Shown piece by piece: positions 10,443 through 21,475 of a stretch of 64,000 nucleotides of DNA. The stretch lies in contig NC_072793.1 of assembly GCF_028583425.1 (NCBI RefSeq), forward strand, positions 100,611,689 through 100,675,688, written 5' to 3'. Made by a program: the position numbers and the translations under genes. Source of the DNA: Eublepharis macularius. Its lineage: Eukaryota; Chordata; Lepidosauria; Squamata; Eublepharidae. Positions within the stretch are counted from its first letter, which is position 1, and the number at the start of each line of letters is the position of its first letter. The notes under the pieces are model-generated. The model was not told the origin of the DNA. It searched no databases and saw nothing but the letters and a program-made list of their open reading frames with translations.

Positions 10443-11342
10443 GCACTGTAGGGCAGCCATCAGAGACGCCAAAGCTCAAAATGAGCTGAGAATAGAAGAT
10501 GTTCTTCAGATATGTAAGGAGCAAACAGAAGGTAAAGTTGGTGATGCTCCCATTGTTGGGTGCAAATGGAGAAACTCTGTCAGAGGACAGAGAGAAGGCA
10601 AAAAGGCTCAATGCCTATTTTGCCTCAGTCCCAACTAGAGATGTTAGTAGGCAAGGCAACATCGGGGCTGCTGGTTGACATGGGCAGAGAAGTTGTTGAG
10701 AAGCACCTAGCTGCACTGGATGTGTACAAATCCCCTGGACCAGATAGGGTGCATCCAAGAGTGCTTAAGGAACTTTTGAGAGCGCTTGCAAGCCCTTTGT
10801 AGATCATCTTCCAGGCCTCTTGGAGGATAGGTTATGCACTGGAAGACTGGAGGAGGGCAAATGTTATCCCAATCTTCAAGAAAGGGAAATGGGACAATCC
10901 AGGGAACTACAGGCTAGTCAACTTGACCTCTGTCTCAGGGAAGATGCTGGAGCAAATATTGAAGGTGTCAATCTGCAAGCATCTGATAGACAACATGGTG
11001 ATACAGGGAATTCAGCATAGATTTGTCCCCAACAGGTTCTGCAGTCCAAGCTCATCTCCTATGACTGAGTGACAGTCTTACTGGATGCGGGAATGCTGTT
11101 GATGTAGTGTATTTGGATTTCAGTAAAGCTTTTGACAAGGTTCCTCATGATGCCCTGATGGATAAACTGGAAGACTGTGAACTGGACTCTAGGATGGTTA
11201 GATGGATAGGGAACTGGTTGGATAACTGCACCCAAAGAGTAGTTGTCAATGGCATCACGTTTGATTGGAGGGAGGTATCCAGTGAAGTGCCACAGGGCTT
11301 GGTTTAGGGCACAGTGCTTTTCAGTAGTTTTATAAATGATCT
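10443..11342 (+). pseudogene. Broken CR1 reverse-transcriptase ORF (5' and central part)
   Basis: This fragment carries the fingers and palm of a CR1 reverse transcriptase. Seen are SPGPDRVHPRVLKELL, a segment reading LEDWRRANVIPIFKKG, and the strand with catalytic-region motif YLDFSKAFDKVPHDAL (11110-11157) followed by GNWLDNCTQRVVVNG and SEVPQG. At least three stops or frameshifts interrupt it (around 10801, 11020 and 11305). The active-site FADD motif follows after the next insertion, at about 11700-11711. The element is dead and host function is not suggested. Confidence 0.8.
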
Positions 11343-11657
11343 CTACCTTATTTGGATAGAATGTGTAAATGTGGAGATGGTCAAATTGAGACTTTGGAAC
11401 TTATTCTGTTGTTTGGTTGCTTTTGGGAGTACCCAAGGAAGAAATATTTAGGGCTGTTTATACTTTACAAATTATATTTTTCTACACAGATATTAATTCA
11501 GATGTTATTATTAGATAATGATAAAAGGATCACATTGTCAGTTGCAAAATTTCTGTTGGTGGTAATTAAATGTAAAACAGGATAATAAAAGGGCTGTTTT
11601 AGTGTGATGCTGCTTCCAACCAGTTGGCCATTAAAGCGATATCATTTAAGTAAAGTA
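11343..11657 (+). mobile_element. 3' end of another non-LTR retroelement inserted in the CR1
   Basis: The perfect 12-bp duplication TATAAATGATCT (11331-11342 and 11658-11669) brackets a 315-bp insert that interrupts the CR1 reverse-transcriptase frame. Its frame includes CKCGDGQIETLE and ILLFGCFWEYPRKKYL, a degenerate CxC...C motif like that of the fragment at 25090-26015, followed by an A/T-rich 3' untranslated tail with GGCCATTAAAG. A 5'-truncated insertion with a variable-length TSD is typical of target-primed reverse transcription. Confidence 0.75.
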
Positions 11658-11669
11658 TATAAATGATCT

Positions 11670-12131
11670 GGATGAGGGTGTAAAGGGATTACTCATTAAA
11701 TTTGCAGATGACACCAAATTGGGAGGAGTAGCAATCACCCTTGAAGATAGAGATAGAATTCATTGAGATCTGAACACACTGGAAAAGTGGGTAGATTTGA
11801 ATAAGATGTGATTTAAGAAGGATAAATGCCGGGTTTTGCACCTAGATGACAAAAAAGCAAAGCATGTATACTGGGTGAGGGATACATTTCTGGTAGCAGT
11901 GTGGGTGAAAAGATCTTGGGGTATGTGTGGATGGGAAGCAAAATATGACCAGTCAGTATGATGCAGCAGCAAAATGTAATCTTAGGGTATATCAACAAAG
12001 GCATATCCTTGTTAAATCATATATTATTCAAATCCTCTGTTCCTGTTGGCAACAGAGGATAGAACTTATAATAATGGGTTTGAACTACAGGAGGGAAGGT
12101 ACCGGCTGGATATTAGGAAAAACGTCTTCAC
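11670..12131 (+). pseudogene. CR1 ORF, continuation with the FADD active site
   Basis: The frame resumes as NDLDEGVKGLLIKFADDTKLG at about 11661-11723 and goes on as LEKWVDLNKM and CRVLHL. FADD is the metal-binding active-site motif of the reverse transcriptase. A stop and frameshifts follow. The fragment ends at the hAT insertion with the sequence for RYRLDIRKNVFT, the start of the CR1 C-terminal segment that resumes at 15671. Confidence 0.75.
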
Positions 12132-12884
12132 TAGAGATGGGCACGGACCGCATAACGGACCTAATTTCGTCACGAACTTACCCAGTTCGTCCTTCGCGAA
12201 CACACGGCCCGTGGGCGCATGTTTTTCTCACGAAACCGCCGAACATTGGGGCTTTCTGTCCGTGTGTCCGTTGGCCCGTCATGCCAGGATTCCCGCTCAA
12301 ACAATTTCCTCAGCAGCGGTGTGGAGCCACCTTCCCTGTTTGGAACACACCAATCTTAGCCCAGGAAACCTTGATTGGCAGCTCTGTCAGCCAATCAAGA
12401 GCTTGTCAGAGATCACAGCCTTTCTGCATAAAAGACAAAGTGTGCGAAGAGCCGCTCCATTTTGCTGGCGCGGGGACACGAGTTAGCTTAGCAACTGCTT
12501 GCTGTGGGGAAGGGTTTTTTTTTTTGTGAGAGCGCGGCTTGTGTCTGGGGCTTTGGGGCTTCTGGTGCAAGAGAGCTTTCTCTTTTCTCCATTCCTGTTT
12601 AATTTTTTTCTCCTCGTTTCTAGTCTAGAGCACTTTAAAAAAAACCCTTTTACTGTACTATTGGGTTACTCTGATTTCTTTCTGCGTTTTGAGTCCTTGG
12701 GTTCTTCTCGGACTTAATCCCCCCTCCCCCCCAAATCTCTTCCTTTTTTCTGGGTTGCTGGTGGGTTCTATTGTGCTGTGACGCCACCCACTCACATACC
12801 CACAGTGGGTGCAAGGCAGCTTTGGGTGTTGTCTGCTTGAATTCTTGCCTTCGTTCCCCCACGTTTTTTTTTGGCTGCTGATGA

Positions 12885-14736
12885 GATGCAAGGGGAGGAA
12901 GACTGCTTTTAGGCTCTGTGAAACACCTACTCTCTGATGACCGGCAGCACGTTTTGGGGGGCTCTCTCTGCTTCACTCCTTTCGAAGCCTTTTTAGTGGG
13001 TGACTTGGGGGGACATTTCCAGCCTGGCTTTTGAGGTGCAGGGGGAGACTGCTACTGGCCTCTGTGAAACACCTACTCTCTGGTGACCGGCAGATCGCTT
13101 TGGGGGGGCTCTCTGCTTCACTCCTTTCAAAGCCTTTCACTCCCTAAATAGTAGGTGACTTGGAGGGATATTTCCAGCCTGGCTTTTGAGGTGCAGGGGG
13201 AGACTGCTACTGGCCTCTGTGAAACACCCACCCTAGGACCACTGGCAGCACATTTGGGAGGGCTCTCTCTGCTTCACTTCTTTCAAAGCCTTTTCACTCC
13301 CTAAATAGTGGGTGACTTGGGGGGATATTTCCAGCCTGGCTTTTGAGGTGCAGGGGGAGACTGCTACTGGCCTCTGTGAAACACCCACCCTAGGACCACT
13401 GGCAGCACATTTGGGGGGGGGGCTCTCTGCTTCACTCCTTTCAAAGCCTTTCACTCCCTAAATAGTAGGTGACTTGGAGGGATATTTCCAGCCTGGCTTT
13501 TGAGGTGCAGGGGGAGACTGCTACTGGCCTCTGTGAAACACCCACCCTAGGACCACTGGCAGCACATTTGGGGGGGGGCTCTCTTTGCTTCACTTCTTTC
13601 AAAGCCTTTTCACTCCCTAATAGTGGGTGACTTGGGGGGATATTTCCAGCCTGGCTTTTGAGGTGCAGGGGGAGACTGCTACTGGCCTCTGTGAAACACC
13701 CACCCTAGGACCACTGGCAGCACATTTGGGGGGGGGCTCTCTTTGCTTCACTTCTTTCAAAGCCTTTTCACTCCCTAATAGTGGGTGACTTGGGGGGATA
13801 TTTCCAGCCTGGCTTTTGAGGTGCAGGGGGAGACTGCTACTGGCCTCTGTGAAACACCCACCCTAGGACCACTGGCAGCACATTTGGGGGGGGGCTCTCT
13901 CTGCTTCACTTCTTTCTAAGCCTTTTCACTCCCTAAATAGTGGGTGACTTGGGGGGATATTTCCAGCCTGGCTTTTGAGGTGCAGGGGGAGACTGCTACT
14001 GGCCTCTGTGAAACACCCACCCTAGAACCACTGGCAGCACGTTTTGGGGGGCTCTGTCTGCTTCACTTCTTTCTAAGCCTTTTTCACTCCCTAAATAGTG
14101 GGTGACTTGGGGGGATATTTCCAGCCTGGCTTTTGAGGTGCAGGGAGATGACTGCTACTGGCCTCTGTGAAACACCCACCCTAGAACCACTGGCAGCAGG
14201 TTTTGGGGGGCTCTGTCTGCTTCACTTCTTTCTAAGCCTTTTCACTCCCTAAATAGTGGGTGACTTGGGGGGATATTTCCAGCCTGGCTTTTGAGGTGCA
14301 GGGAGAAGACTGCTACTGGCCTCTGTGAAACACCCACCCTAGGACCCCTGGCAGCAGGTTTTGGGGGGCTCTGTCTGCTTTACTTCTTTCTAAGCCTTTT
14401 TCACTCCCTAAATAGTGGGTGACTTGGGGGGATATTTCCAGCCTGGCTTTTGAGGTGCAGGGGGCAGACTGCTACTGGCCTCTGTGAAACACCCACCCTA
14501 GAACCACTGGCAGCAGGTTTTGGGGGGCTCTGTCTGCTTCACTTCTTTCAAAGCCTTTTCACTCCCTAAATATTGGGTGACTTGGGGGGATATTTCCAGC
14601 CTGGCTTTTGAGGTGCAGGGGGCAGACTGCTACTGGCCTCTGTGAAACACCCACCCTAGGACCACTGGCAGCAAGTTTTGGGGGGCTCTGTCTGCTTCAC
14701 TTCTTTCTAAGCCTTTTTCACTCCCTAAATAGTGGA
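12885..14736 (+). repeat. 158-bp tandem satellite array, about 11.7 copies
   Basis: The word GGGTGACTTGG (or TAGGTGACTTGG) recurs at 12998, 13153, 13310, 13467, 13625, 13783, 13942, 14100, 14258, 14417 and 14575, with a truncated last unit at 14733: spacings of 155-159. Each unit contains ATTTCCAGCCTGGCTTTTGA, CTACTGGCCTCTGTGAAACA and TCACTCCCTAAATAGT. A G-run of 6-10 bases varies in length between units. First and last units are partial and the first is the most diverged. The array has no coding frame. Confidence 0.95.
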
Positions 14737-14905
14737 TTTGTATTTGTATATTGATGAAACAGTGTAAGGCACATGATGACTGAGCTTTACAAACATATAT
14801 TATCCTCCTCCCGACAACAAGCCCTTTCCCTGGCACCTTCTAAGTACCTCTTATTTTTCTTGATATGATTTGTATGCTGACAAAACAGTCTAAGGCACAT
14901 GATGA
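14737..14905 (+). repeat. Short direct duplication inside the hAT-type element
   Basis: GATTTGTAT followed by GATGAAACAGTGTAAGGCACATGATGA near 14736-14780 is repeated as GATTTGTAT...ACAAAACAGTCTAAGGCACATGATGA at 14868-14905, a spacing of about 132 bp. It is a diverged two-copy duplication just after the satellite. Confidence 0.65.
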
Positions 14906-15670
14906 GCTTCCTTGATGGACTGCATCACGGTCGGTGAAGTGGGTTTTGTCAGTGACCGTCCTGCTCTTGCGAGCGCAAGGGCCCCCCTGAGGGTCAATCC
15001 CCAAAGTCCAGGAAGAAGTAGGACAGTGGCCCAGGTCAGCTTGTTTAATAGCAAGCAAGCTGACACACCCCGTCACTAAGGTGGGACTCGTTGTCCACTG
15101 CCCAAAGAGGCTCCCTCTGAACAGGGTAGCATAAGTTTCCTTCCCTCAAGGTGTGGAAGACATCCTTTCCATCCCTCCCGTGCCTTCCATTCCAGCAAGG
15201 GGCCTTTGAATTGCTACATGATCCTGTTGCGGAGTTGGCTTTCACTCAAGTACATCCATTCATTTCCCATCATGAGGAGTTGGTCTCCCCTCCCCTGGGG
15301 AGGGCATCTCTTGTTGATGCAGCCCCATGTAGGTGGGTTTTGTGGGCAGCCACCTCTCCTGGACAGGAGCACAAGTCTCTCTCCTTCCCCCAAGGGTGGG
15401 TAAGGGTCAGTCAGAATAGGGGAGGGGAAGTTGTTGTTTGTCTGTTTGGAAAAGTGATAATCGAGGAGCATGACATGAGAACCTTTGGTGGGAAAAGTCG
15501 ACTGAAGTGAAAATCTGTGGGAAACCAAGGCCTTTTCTAACTCGAACCGGTTCTCGAACGGTTCTCGAACCGGGCCTGGTCCGTTAAAAGTTCGTGGTCC
15601 GTGGTCCGTGGAAGCCCCCGAACCCCGAACCGGCGGTCCGTAGGCAAATGCCGGTCCGTGCCCATCTCTA

Positions 15671-15850
15671 GTCTTCACAAGAGTAATTCAGCAGTGGAAT
15701 CAACTGCCTAGAGATGTGGTGGGTTCCCCCTCAGTAGCAGTCTTGGTGGACAAATACTTGTCAGGGATGCTTTAGGCTGTTCCTGCATTGGGCAGGGGGT
15801 TGGACTAGATGGTCTGTAAGGCCCCTTCTAACTCTATGATTCTATGATTT
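15671..15850 (+). pseudogene. C-terminal end and 3' tail of the CR1 element
   Basis: This is the last part of the CR1 split by the hAT insertion; the duplicated 8-mer marks the junction. It encodes a QQWNQLPRDVV-like segment and VAVLVDKYLSGML, then GGGTTGGACTAGATGG, and ends with the octamer-like TCTATGATTCTATGATT characteristic of CR1 3' ends. Confidence 0.85.
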
Positions 15851-16053
15851 TGCTTTTTCACTGCTGTGCTCTGCCTCTGAGTTAGCATTTTTATTCAGCA
15901 ATCCACCAGGACAAGTTCTCTTTAATCATTAGTTTCCACTAGTTCATACTTCATTCGTGTATATTTAAAGTTAGGAGTTTTGCCCCAATGTGCACTACTT
16001 CATACATATTCATATTGAACACCATTTATCATGTTGTTCATTCAACCCATTTT
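15851..16053. other. No recognised feature
   Basis: AT-rich flank with nothing assignable. Confidence 0.4.
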
Positions 16054-16257
16054 AGGGCTGACAACATCCAGGTGAGGCCTGGAGGGTTCCTGGAATTACA
16101 ACTGATCTCCAAACTAGATAGATCAGTTCCCCTGAATAATATGGCTGCTTTGGAGGGTGCACTCTAGAGCATTATGCCCTGCTGTGGTCCCTCATCAGGC
16201 TCCACCCCCTCCCCCAAATCTCCAGGAATTTCCCATCCTGCAGCTGGCAACCCTACT
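16054..16257 (-). repeat. High-copy 'GGGTTGCCAACTCCAGG' repeat, copy A
   Basis: A roughly 200-bp repeat that begins AGGGCTGACAAC and ends GCTGGCAACCCTA, so its ends are inverted relatives. Internal landmarks shared with the copies at 40880, 43159, 49551, 53496/54283, 55390, 55715 and 55935 are CAACTGATCTCCA, ATGGCTGCTTTGGAGGGTG and TCTCCAGGAATTTCCC. It is abundant in squamates as far as I recall; the class is not settled from this window. Confidence 0.7.
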
Positions 16258-16494
16258 CTATTTGAACAGATCCTGTTGAAACTCTTCACAGTCTTCTTTG
16301 ATCTTTACTATCCTGAATAATGTGTTGTCATATTGTAAACTTGGCTATTTTACTTTTGATTCTCAATTCCAGATCATTTATGAACTAGATAAACAGCACT
16401 AGTTTTAATACAGATCCCCGAGGGACCCCCTACTTGTTTCCCGCCATTCCTATTTTCTTCTACACTCTACTTATTGTTGTTTAACTAATTAGAA

Positions 16495-16570
16495 CAAAAT
16501 TTGAGTACTTAAAGACCAACAAAATTTTCCATGGCTTTTTTTGTGAGTCAAAACTCCCCTCATCAGACAA
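16495..16570. repeat. Fragment of the 'AAGGTGCCAC' repeat family
   Basis: Contains TACTTAAAGACCAACAAAATTTTCC and CAAAACTCCCCTCATCAGACA, equivalent to parts of the copies at 35455-35610 and 41549-41675. Confidence 0.5.
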
Positions 16571-16859
16571 CAATTTAACTAATTGCTAATCCATTAGAGG
16601 ATCCCTCTTCTATTTCTATGTGTAGAGAAATGCATTTTACTTTGGGGGTTTGGACCATACCAAAACCTTCAACATGTAGGTTAAAAAAGTTTTCCTCTTT
16701 ATTGGCTGAGAGGGAAGTCGTCAACTACTCTCAAAGCCACACTCAGGCAGGCCGTGCCTGGCCAGAGACAATAAAGTGGTCAGAGACACGTAGCAGGAAA
16801 GAGAAATTTAGGAGGTTTAAAGTGCTAGAAATATGCTTGCCGGGGACTTCAGAAAAAGC

Positions 16860-17352
16860 TTCTTGGACCTCCCCTTCAGTGGGTGGGCTACTAATCCCAT
16901 TGAGCTAGGAGTATCACTTGGCTCTGGTAGAGCCCACAGGAACCCACAGAGGCAAGATATCCTGGCAGGACTTTAATTGAGAGAAAGAGGCAGTCACCAA
17001 TACAGTAGTTCCTTAACACAGGAGAAAAACAGCAATCTCTGACGTACTACTGCATGTACTCCATATAACAAGTGCAACACCCTGAGTACCCCCCCAGTAC
17101 AGGCTTGGGTGGGGGGGCTCTGTCGCCTGTTCTTATATACTGGGCCTCTGCTTACCAGACAGCTTCCCCAGATCATCAACACCTGGCAATCTGTTAGATC
17201 ATGCTGGCCTGGGGCCACTGTCTGCACCTGGAGCTCTGGCAGCCCCTTTAACCCTTTACTGAAAGGTTACAGGAGAAGGTAATCCTATAACTACTTGTAG
17301 CTATGGTATCCAGTACTCATATGTTTGAAGTCAGAATACGGTCACCTGACAA
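16860..17352 (-). mobile_element. Possible LTR of a retroelement (minus strand)
   Basis: Read on the minus strand, the segment starts TGTCAGGTGACC at about 17352, has a TATA-like box AGTATATAAGAACAGG at about 17134-17149, and an ATTAAAG polyadenylation-like signal about 180 bp downstream. That order is like a retroviral LTR. The 3' boundary (near 16900) and a target duplication were not found, so this is tentative; an unrelated promoter-like sequence is possible. Confidence 0.35.
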
Positions 17353-18149
17353 CACAATTCCCTACTTCTCCTTTGGGTTCTTCTGTGATAGTAGTTCAAC
17401 TATGTGAAAAGCTGCAGGACTGAACTAAGACTAGAAGTTAATGGGAGGTTTCTAGAAAGCTGTATCTTTTAAGTCAAAGAGCTTGCCTAAGAATATCATC
17501 CGCTATGGCATGTATAGAGTGATGTGCTGAGGAATTGTGTCTTTACACCCTTCTTTTGTTGTTCCTTGCTCAATCTGTTGTGCTTGAGAGTCTCTCTCTT
17601 TTTAAATAAATGCTTTTTAATTTTTTAATGCTGGTAGCCCCATCCAATGGACAGTCTTAAAAGGCCCTTGACTGCAGTATACTTAATTTGTTCAAGAGAG
17701 GGTCTGCCTCATTCAGAAAGCTTAGTAGTCCTTTCTTTTTTAAGCTGCACAAGTAGACAAAATGAGACAGAATACAAAAACGGAGTGTCTTAATGTCAAA
17801 CAGAGCTGCCTGTGGCCAATGGAACGGCCCAAGCAAAACATTCTTTCCACAAATATGTAACCTGCAAATCACTTTAGAGTGCAAACTAAACATTTTAGAC
17901 TGTTGAAATCATAGGAGTTTACTATCCCTGAATATAGGACGTACTAATCGTATCATCAAACTTACTGAATAAAAGAAAGGCATTAGTGGAAACAGCAATA
18001 AAAATCAGCTTAGTGAGGGAGTTTCCCATTATATGACAATAATGGGAGAGTAATCTGTTCTCTCGTTTATTAGAAAGTCTTGGGGAAAGAACAGTTGAAG
18101 CAAAGAGTCCTTAAGGGGGCGAGGGAAAATGGGGATGATGGATCTGTTT
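17353..18149. other. No recognised gene or repeat
   Basis: AT-rich DNA with no assignable frame or repeat. Confidence 0.45.
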
Positions 18150-18300
18150 GTTACATCTGAATTTCAGTCTTCCTCCAGCAAACTACAAGTAGTACAATAC
18201 CCTCACAGCAATCCCGCGAGACAGATTACAGTGAGAAATACTAACTTGTCCATTGTCACTTATTCATGTTTGCATTGTGCTTATAGTTCTAAACACCATA
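18150..18300 (-). repeat. Degenerate MIR-like SINE
   Basis: The order CCTCACAGCAATCCCGCGAGACAG, then TCCATTGTCACTTA, corresponds to the reverse complement of a CORE/MIR-type SINE body. Strongly diverged and hence old. Confidence 0.4.
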
Positions 18301-18314
18301 AAGTGTAAATGTAC

Positions 18315-18470
18315 TTACTTACCTTATTTATAGTCTGCCCTTCTCAGTTCGACTCAAGATGGATTGCATAGTGTAAGCTAGTATGAACTACAGCTGGGAC
18401 ATCTGACAAACAATGCAATAGGTCACAGCAACAATCAGTACACAACAATCCCTATTCCTTTTCCAGGGTC
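18315..18470 (-). repeat. LINE/SINE 3'-tail fragment, second copy
   Basis: Contains TTATTTATAGTCTGCCCTTCTCAG, GACTCAAGATGGATTGCATAGTG and AACTACAGCTGGGACATCTGAC, closely parallel to 38395-38565. Confidence 0.6.
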
Positions 18471-20899
18471 TCTCTCTAAATCATTTTGATATAGTACAGC
18501 CCTCCTACCTGCGTAAAAAAACCCCTTCCTGAATAATTCAGTTGTGCATAGTTTACAGAAAGCCAGGACAGCAGGAACCTCTGTGCTTCCAAACACTCAG
18601 GTACATATACTGGGGAGCCACACTTGGATGTGCAAGACTCCCCTTCACTCTTTAGAGTGTTCAGCCCTGCAACTATGTGGACGAGCATACTAGCCACATG
18701 GATTCTATCTGGGTTTGAAACTGGTATCCCACAGATACAGCTATTTTCTAGCCTGTGCACTTTGCCAGCTTTCCCAAGGCTTACTGCTCTGAAAAGAACC
18801 TGCATACACTTGGAGACTTCTCCATCTTTACTTTGCTAAACAGTGCATTTAGGGAAAGAGTATAAATTGAGGAGATCTTCTAGCTTTCCAGATTATTTCT
18901 TGGGAGCTGAAATGTCCCAGGGTTCTGGGGATTATAACACAATAATAATAGTAAATACTTAGCAGTGTTCAAAGCCTTTCTCATACATTGTATTATTACA
19001 ATTGTCCCTGTAAAACAGGTCAGTATTATTATTCTCATATTTCAGATTGGGGTCTGAGGACCACTTGGCTTGAAGTTCACCCTCAGAGACATTATACTAC
19101 ATCACAACAGAAAGGAACAGATGTGGGGAGCAGGGTCTTCTTGAGTGTTGCCTTACAGAGAACTTAAAGCATCTATCTAAATTTCCAGTAAGGCACAAAC
19201 ATAAAATAATATTACACATATTTCAGATGCATCTATGTAATGGATATAGTATTTAATTTCTTTCTGAGCCTAGTAGTACCTTGTATAAGACACAAATTTA
19301 TATCCAATATTTCAGCATATGAAGCCATTACATCCATTTGAAAAACAGAAATCTAGTTTTCTTGCTTTGAATTAGATATAACTCTGCTAAAAGATAACTG
19401 AGTTTTAATATTCTGAGAACTACAGTATGACAGACTGATGCTAATTTGATACATTTAATAGTCTACTCTGATGTTCATTTACTTGGAAACATACACAGGA
19501 CTGCAACTACAATGATAAGCCAAAGTTTACTGAAACTAAGGATTCTAATATTCTGTAATGGGGCATGTTATTTTCCGAATCTCCAGCTTGTTCAGAATAT
19601 TTGCTCCACGAGAAATAACTTGCTATGAAATGGAAGAGTTACTTACTTTTTAGTCACAAATGCAGTAATAATATGTATTATATACAAATACAAGACACAA
19701 AAACAGACTATTTGTACATTTCTGTATGAATCTGAGCCATCAGTTCTGGTAGAACTATTTTTGAATCATATTACAGTAAATGAGAACAGAATTTAAACAT
19801 TGCAACTTTATTTGCAAAAAAGCATCCAGTTTAAAAAATACTATTGTACTCACCTGCCTATGCTTTTCTGGTTCACAGACGGAAGGAATTCCAAAACTTG
19901 AATGATGCTCTACCTCTCACACTACAGTTCTATCTCAAACTTAGCAGGCTCTCCTGCATAAGTGCCTGGCACAAAAAACACCTGAACATTACAAAAAGAC
20001 TCGGACATGGAGGTGGAGTGAACAACAGTCCCTGATGTCATTTGGAGACACCCTCCATTCACAAAAATCAGCAGAAGCTGCTAGTTAGCAAACCATCTGT
20101 CCCGCCTCATTCCCTGCCCTAAATGGTTCTTTGGATTGTATAAAAGGAAGTGAGATCTGATGACATCTTGTGGTGAACTGCTCATATTTTCTCAGATCAG
20201 TTTTTAAATTCTTCTCTAGGGACTGATCTGGATTTGCAAACCTGTCCTTGTTCACAGAAACCATTTTAAGAATGTTACCGTATACTAATCAACAAAGCAC
20301 TGTCATAGATCTCTGCATTACTAAAATTGCTAAGACAGACAAAGGACATAATGGATCCTCAGTCATCTCCAGTTATTTATTTTACTGATGGAAAAACAAA
20401 GCCAAAAATCTGAAAAGGTACTTGATTTCAAGATTGACACGTTTACTGCTAGATTATGCATAGTGCAACCACAGTTTGTACATTAAATGTGGCTCCTGAA
20501 TCCTCTCCTACTTCCCCTACCAAATCACAAGTGTAGGAGAGTGCTCGGAAGCAGCATGTGTGAGCATAGGACTGAAGTAGACGATGCTTTAAACACTGGT
20601 TTTCTATTAATATCAAATGTTTTCTACAACCCTTCATGACATAGTTAACTTCATATGCCAGTATTAACAAGGGATAAGTTGTACTGCTAACACAAACAAA
20701 ACATGGTAAAAACAATTACAATATTACTAAACATAAATCTGTTTTACTCACTAAACTATAGAACATGACACCTGGTGTTCATCAGGGGAGACAGACACAA
20801 AGAAAAAGATATTTAGATTGCAGCTTATTGTTTTCTTATTTCACTAATTTGTTTTAAGAATATTGAACAATCAATCCCGTATCTACTGGGTGCTGTGCC
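18471..20899. other. Mostly unassigned AT-rich sequence
   Basis: No exon recognised. A likely MIR-like relic lies at about 18940-19110 (AATAATAATAGTAAATACTTAGCAG, then TATTATTCTCATATTTCAGAT). The rest shows no repeats I can name. Confidence 0.4.
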
Positions 20900-20902
20900 A
20901 CT

Positions 20903-21080
20903 CCAATGATTTATTTAGGAAATCTTTATGTAGCCTCTCTAGATCTGTTCTAGGTGACTCACAACAATACAACAAAACGAACCAATACAATAAAACAATT
21001 AAGTAAAACAAATCACATGATAAAAATCAGTCATTAAAACAGTCAACCCAGTAAATCAAAAATTTAAAAAACAATAAAAA
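20903..21080 (-). repeat. LINE 3'-tail fragment with CAAAACAATAA-rich flank
   Basis: A motif TTATGTAGCCTCTCTAGATCTG followed by an A/C-rich tract with many ACAATAAAACA words. In this orientation it is the complement of a T-rich LINE 3' untranslated end. Confidence 0.4.
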
Positions 21081-21229
21081 TACAGTGAAGTAATATGCTA
21101 TGACTGCATTTGCTCTGATTTGTTATAGCAGGAGGCCTCCCAGCAATTCCCTTTGATGCCCATCAGGTCCTTGTGCACCAGCAGGAGAAACTGAAGTGGG
21201 GGAAGGCCTGGTGCACCAGTGCCATTTCC

Positions 21230-21475
21230 GGTTTAAACCAGAAGTGACAGGGTTCACTCTAGCATTTTACAAAGGCTCTATGGTAAAACCATAGAGTTTT
21301 TGAAAAATGCCAGAGCATCCCTGATTACATCTTGACATTACTTCAAGACACACTGGCAACATCATGATTTCAATAGCTAAGGAACCCCCCCCCCCCATGG
21401 ATAAGTCCCCACTGTTTGTCGGGGGGGGGGGCAGACCTGGCAACTCTAGGCTTACAACTAAAGGGTTTACAACAG
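21230..21475. repeat. Hairpin and poly-C/poly-G segment ending in a TAGAGTTGCCA terminus
   Basis: A perfect short hairpin CTCTATGGT/ACCATAGAG with a 3-nt loop lies near 21273-21295. Runs of 13 C (about 21386-21398) and 11 G (about 21420-21431) follow, then GCAGACCTGGCAACTCTA, which resembles the terminus of the TAGGGTTGCCA family. It may be a truncated member of that family. Confidence 0.4.

Larger units (their letters stand above)
12132..15670. mobile_element. 3.5-kb non-autonomous hAT-type element containing a satellite array
   Basis: Perfect 19-bp terminal inverted repeats, TAGAGATGGGCACGGACCG at 12132-12150 and its complement at 15652-15670, are flanked by a perfect 8-bp duplication GTCTTCAC (12124-12131 and 15671-15678). 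These features define a hAT-type insertion of 3539 bp. The subterminal region at 15540-15660 is dense in GAACCGG/CGGTCCG repeats, likely transposase-binding sites. No transposase frame was recognised; the longest frame, at 11927-12529, crosses the boundary and has no domain. The middle is an array of 158-bp units (12885-14736). The identical TIRs and TSD suggest recent insertion. Confidence 0.9.
9960..15850 (+). mobile_element. CR1-type LINE, 5'-truncated and split by three insertions
   Basis: When the three inserts are set aside, CR1 protein motifs appear in order on the + strand: a KKWRERNASKEEYL-like segment (9976-10026), RDAKAQNEL (10467-10493), the RT motif SPGPDRVHPRVLKELL (about 10730-10785), YLDFSKAFDKVPHD (11110-11151), WREVSSEVPQG (about 11268-11300), then NDLDEGVKGLLIKFADDTKLG, and finally the C-terminal QQWNQLPRDVVGSP-type segment (15685-15730). 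The 3' end at about 15830-15850 has the CR1-type TCTATGATTCTATGA terminus. Several stops and small gaps make it inactive. Inserts are at 10035-10434, 11343-11657 and 12132-15670. Confidence 0.85.

Noticed and set aside
11927-12529. Frame of 200 codons
   Set aside because: It crosses the boundary between CR1 sequence and the hAT-type insertion at 12132, so it cannot be an ancestral coding sequence.
12885-14736. The 158-bp array as a possible protein repeat or centromere
   Set aside because: Units are not a multiple of three and contain stops in all frames. The array is bounded by the ends of one hAT-type element, so it is not a centromeric block in this window.
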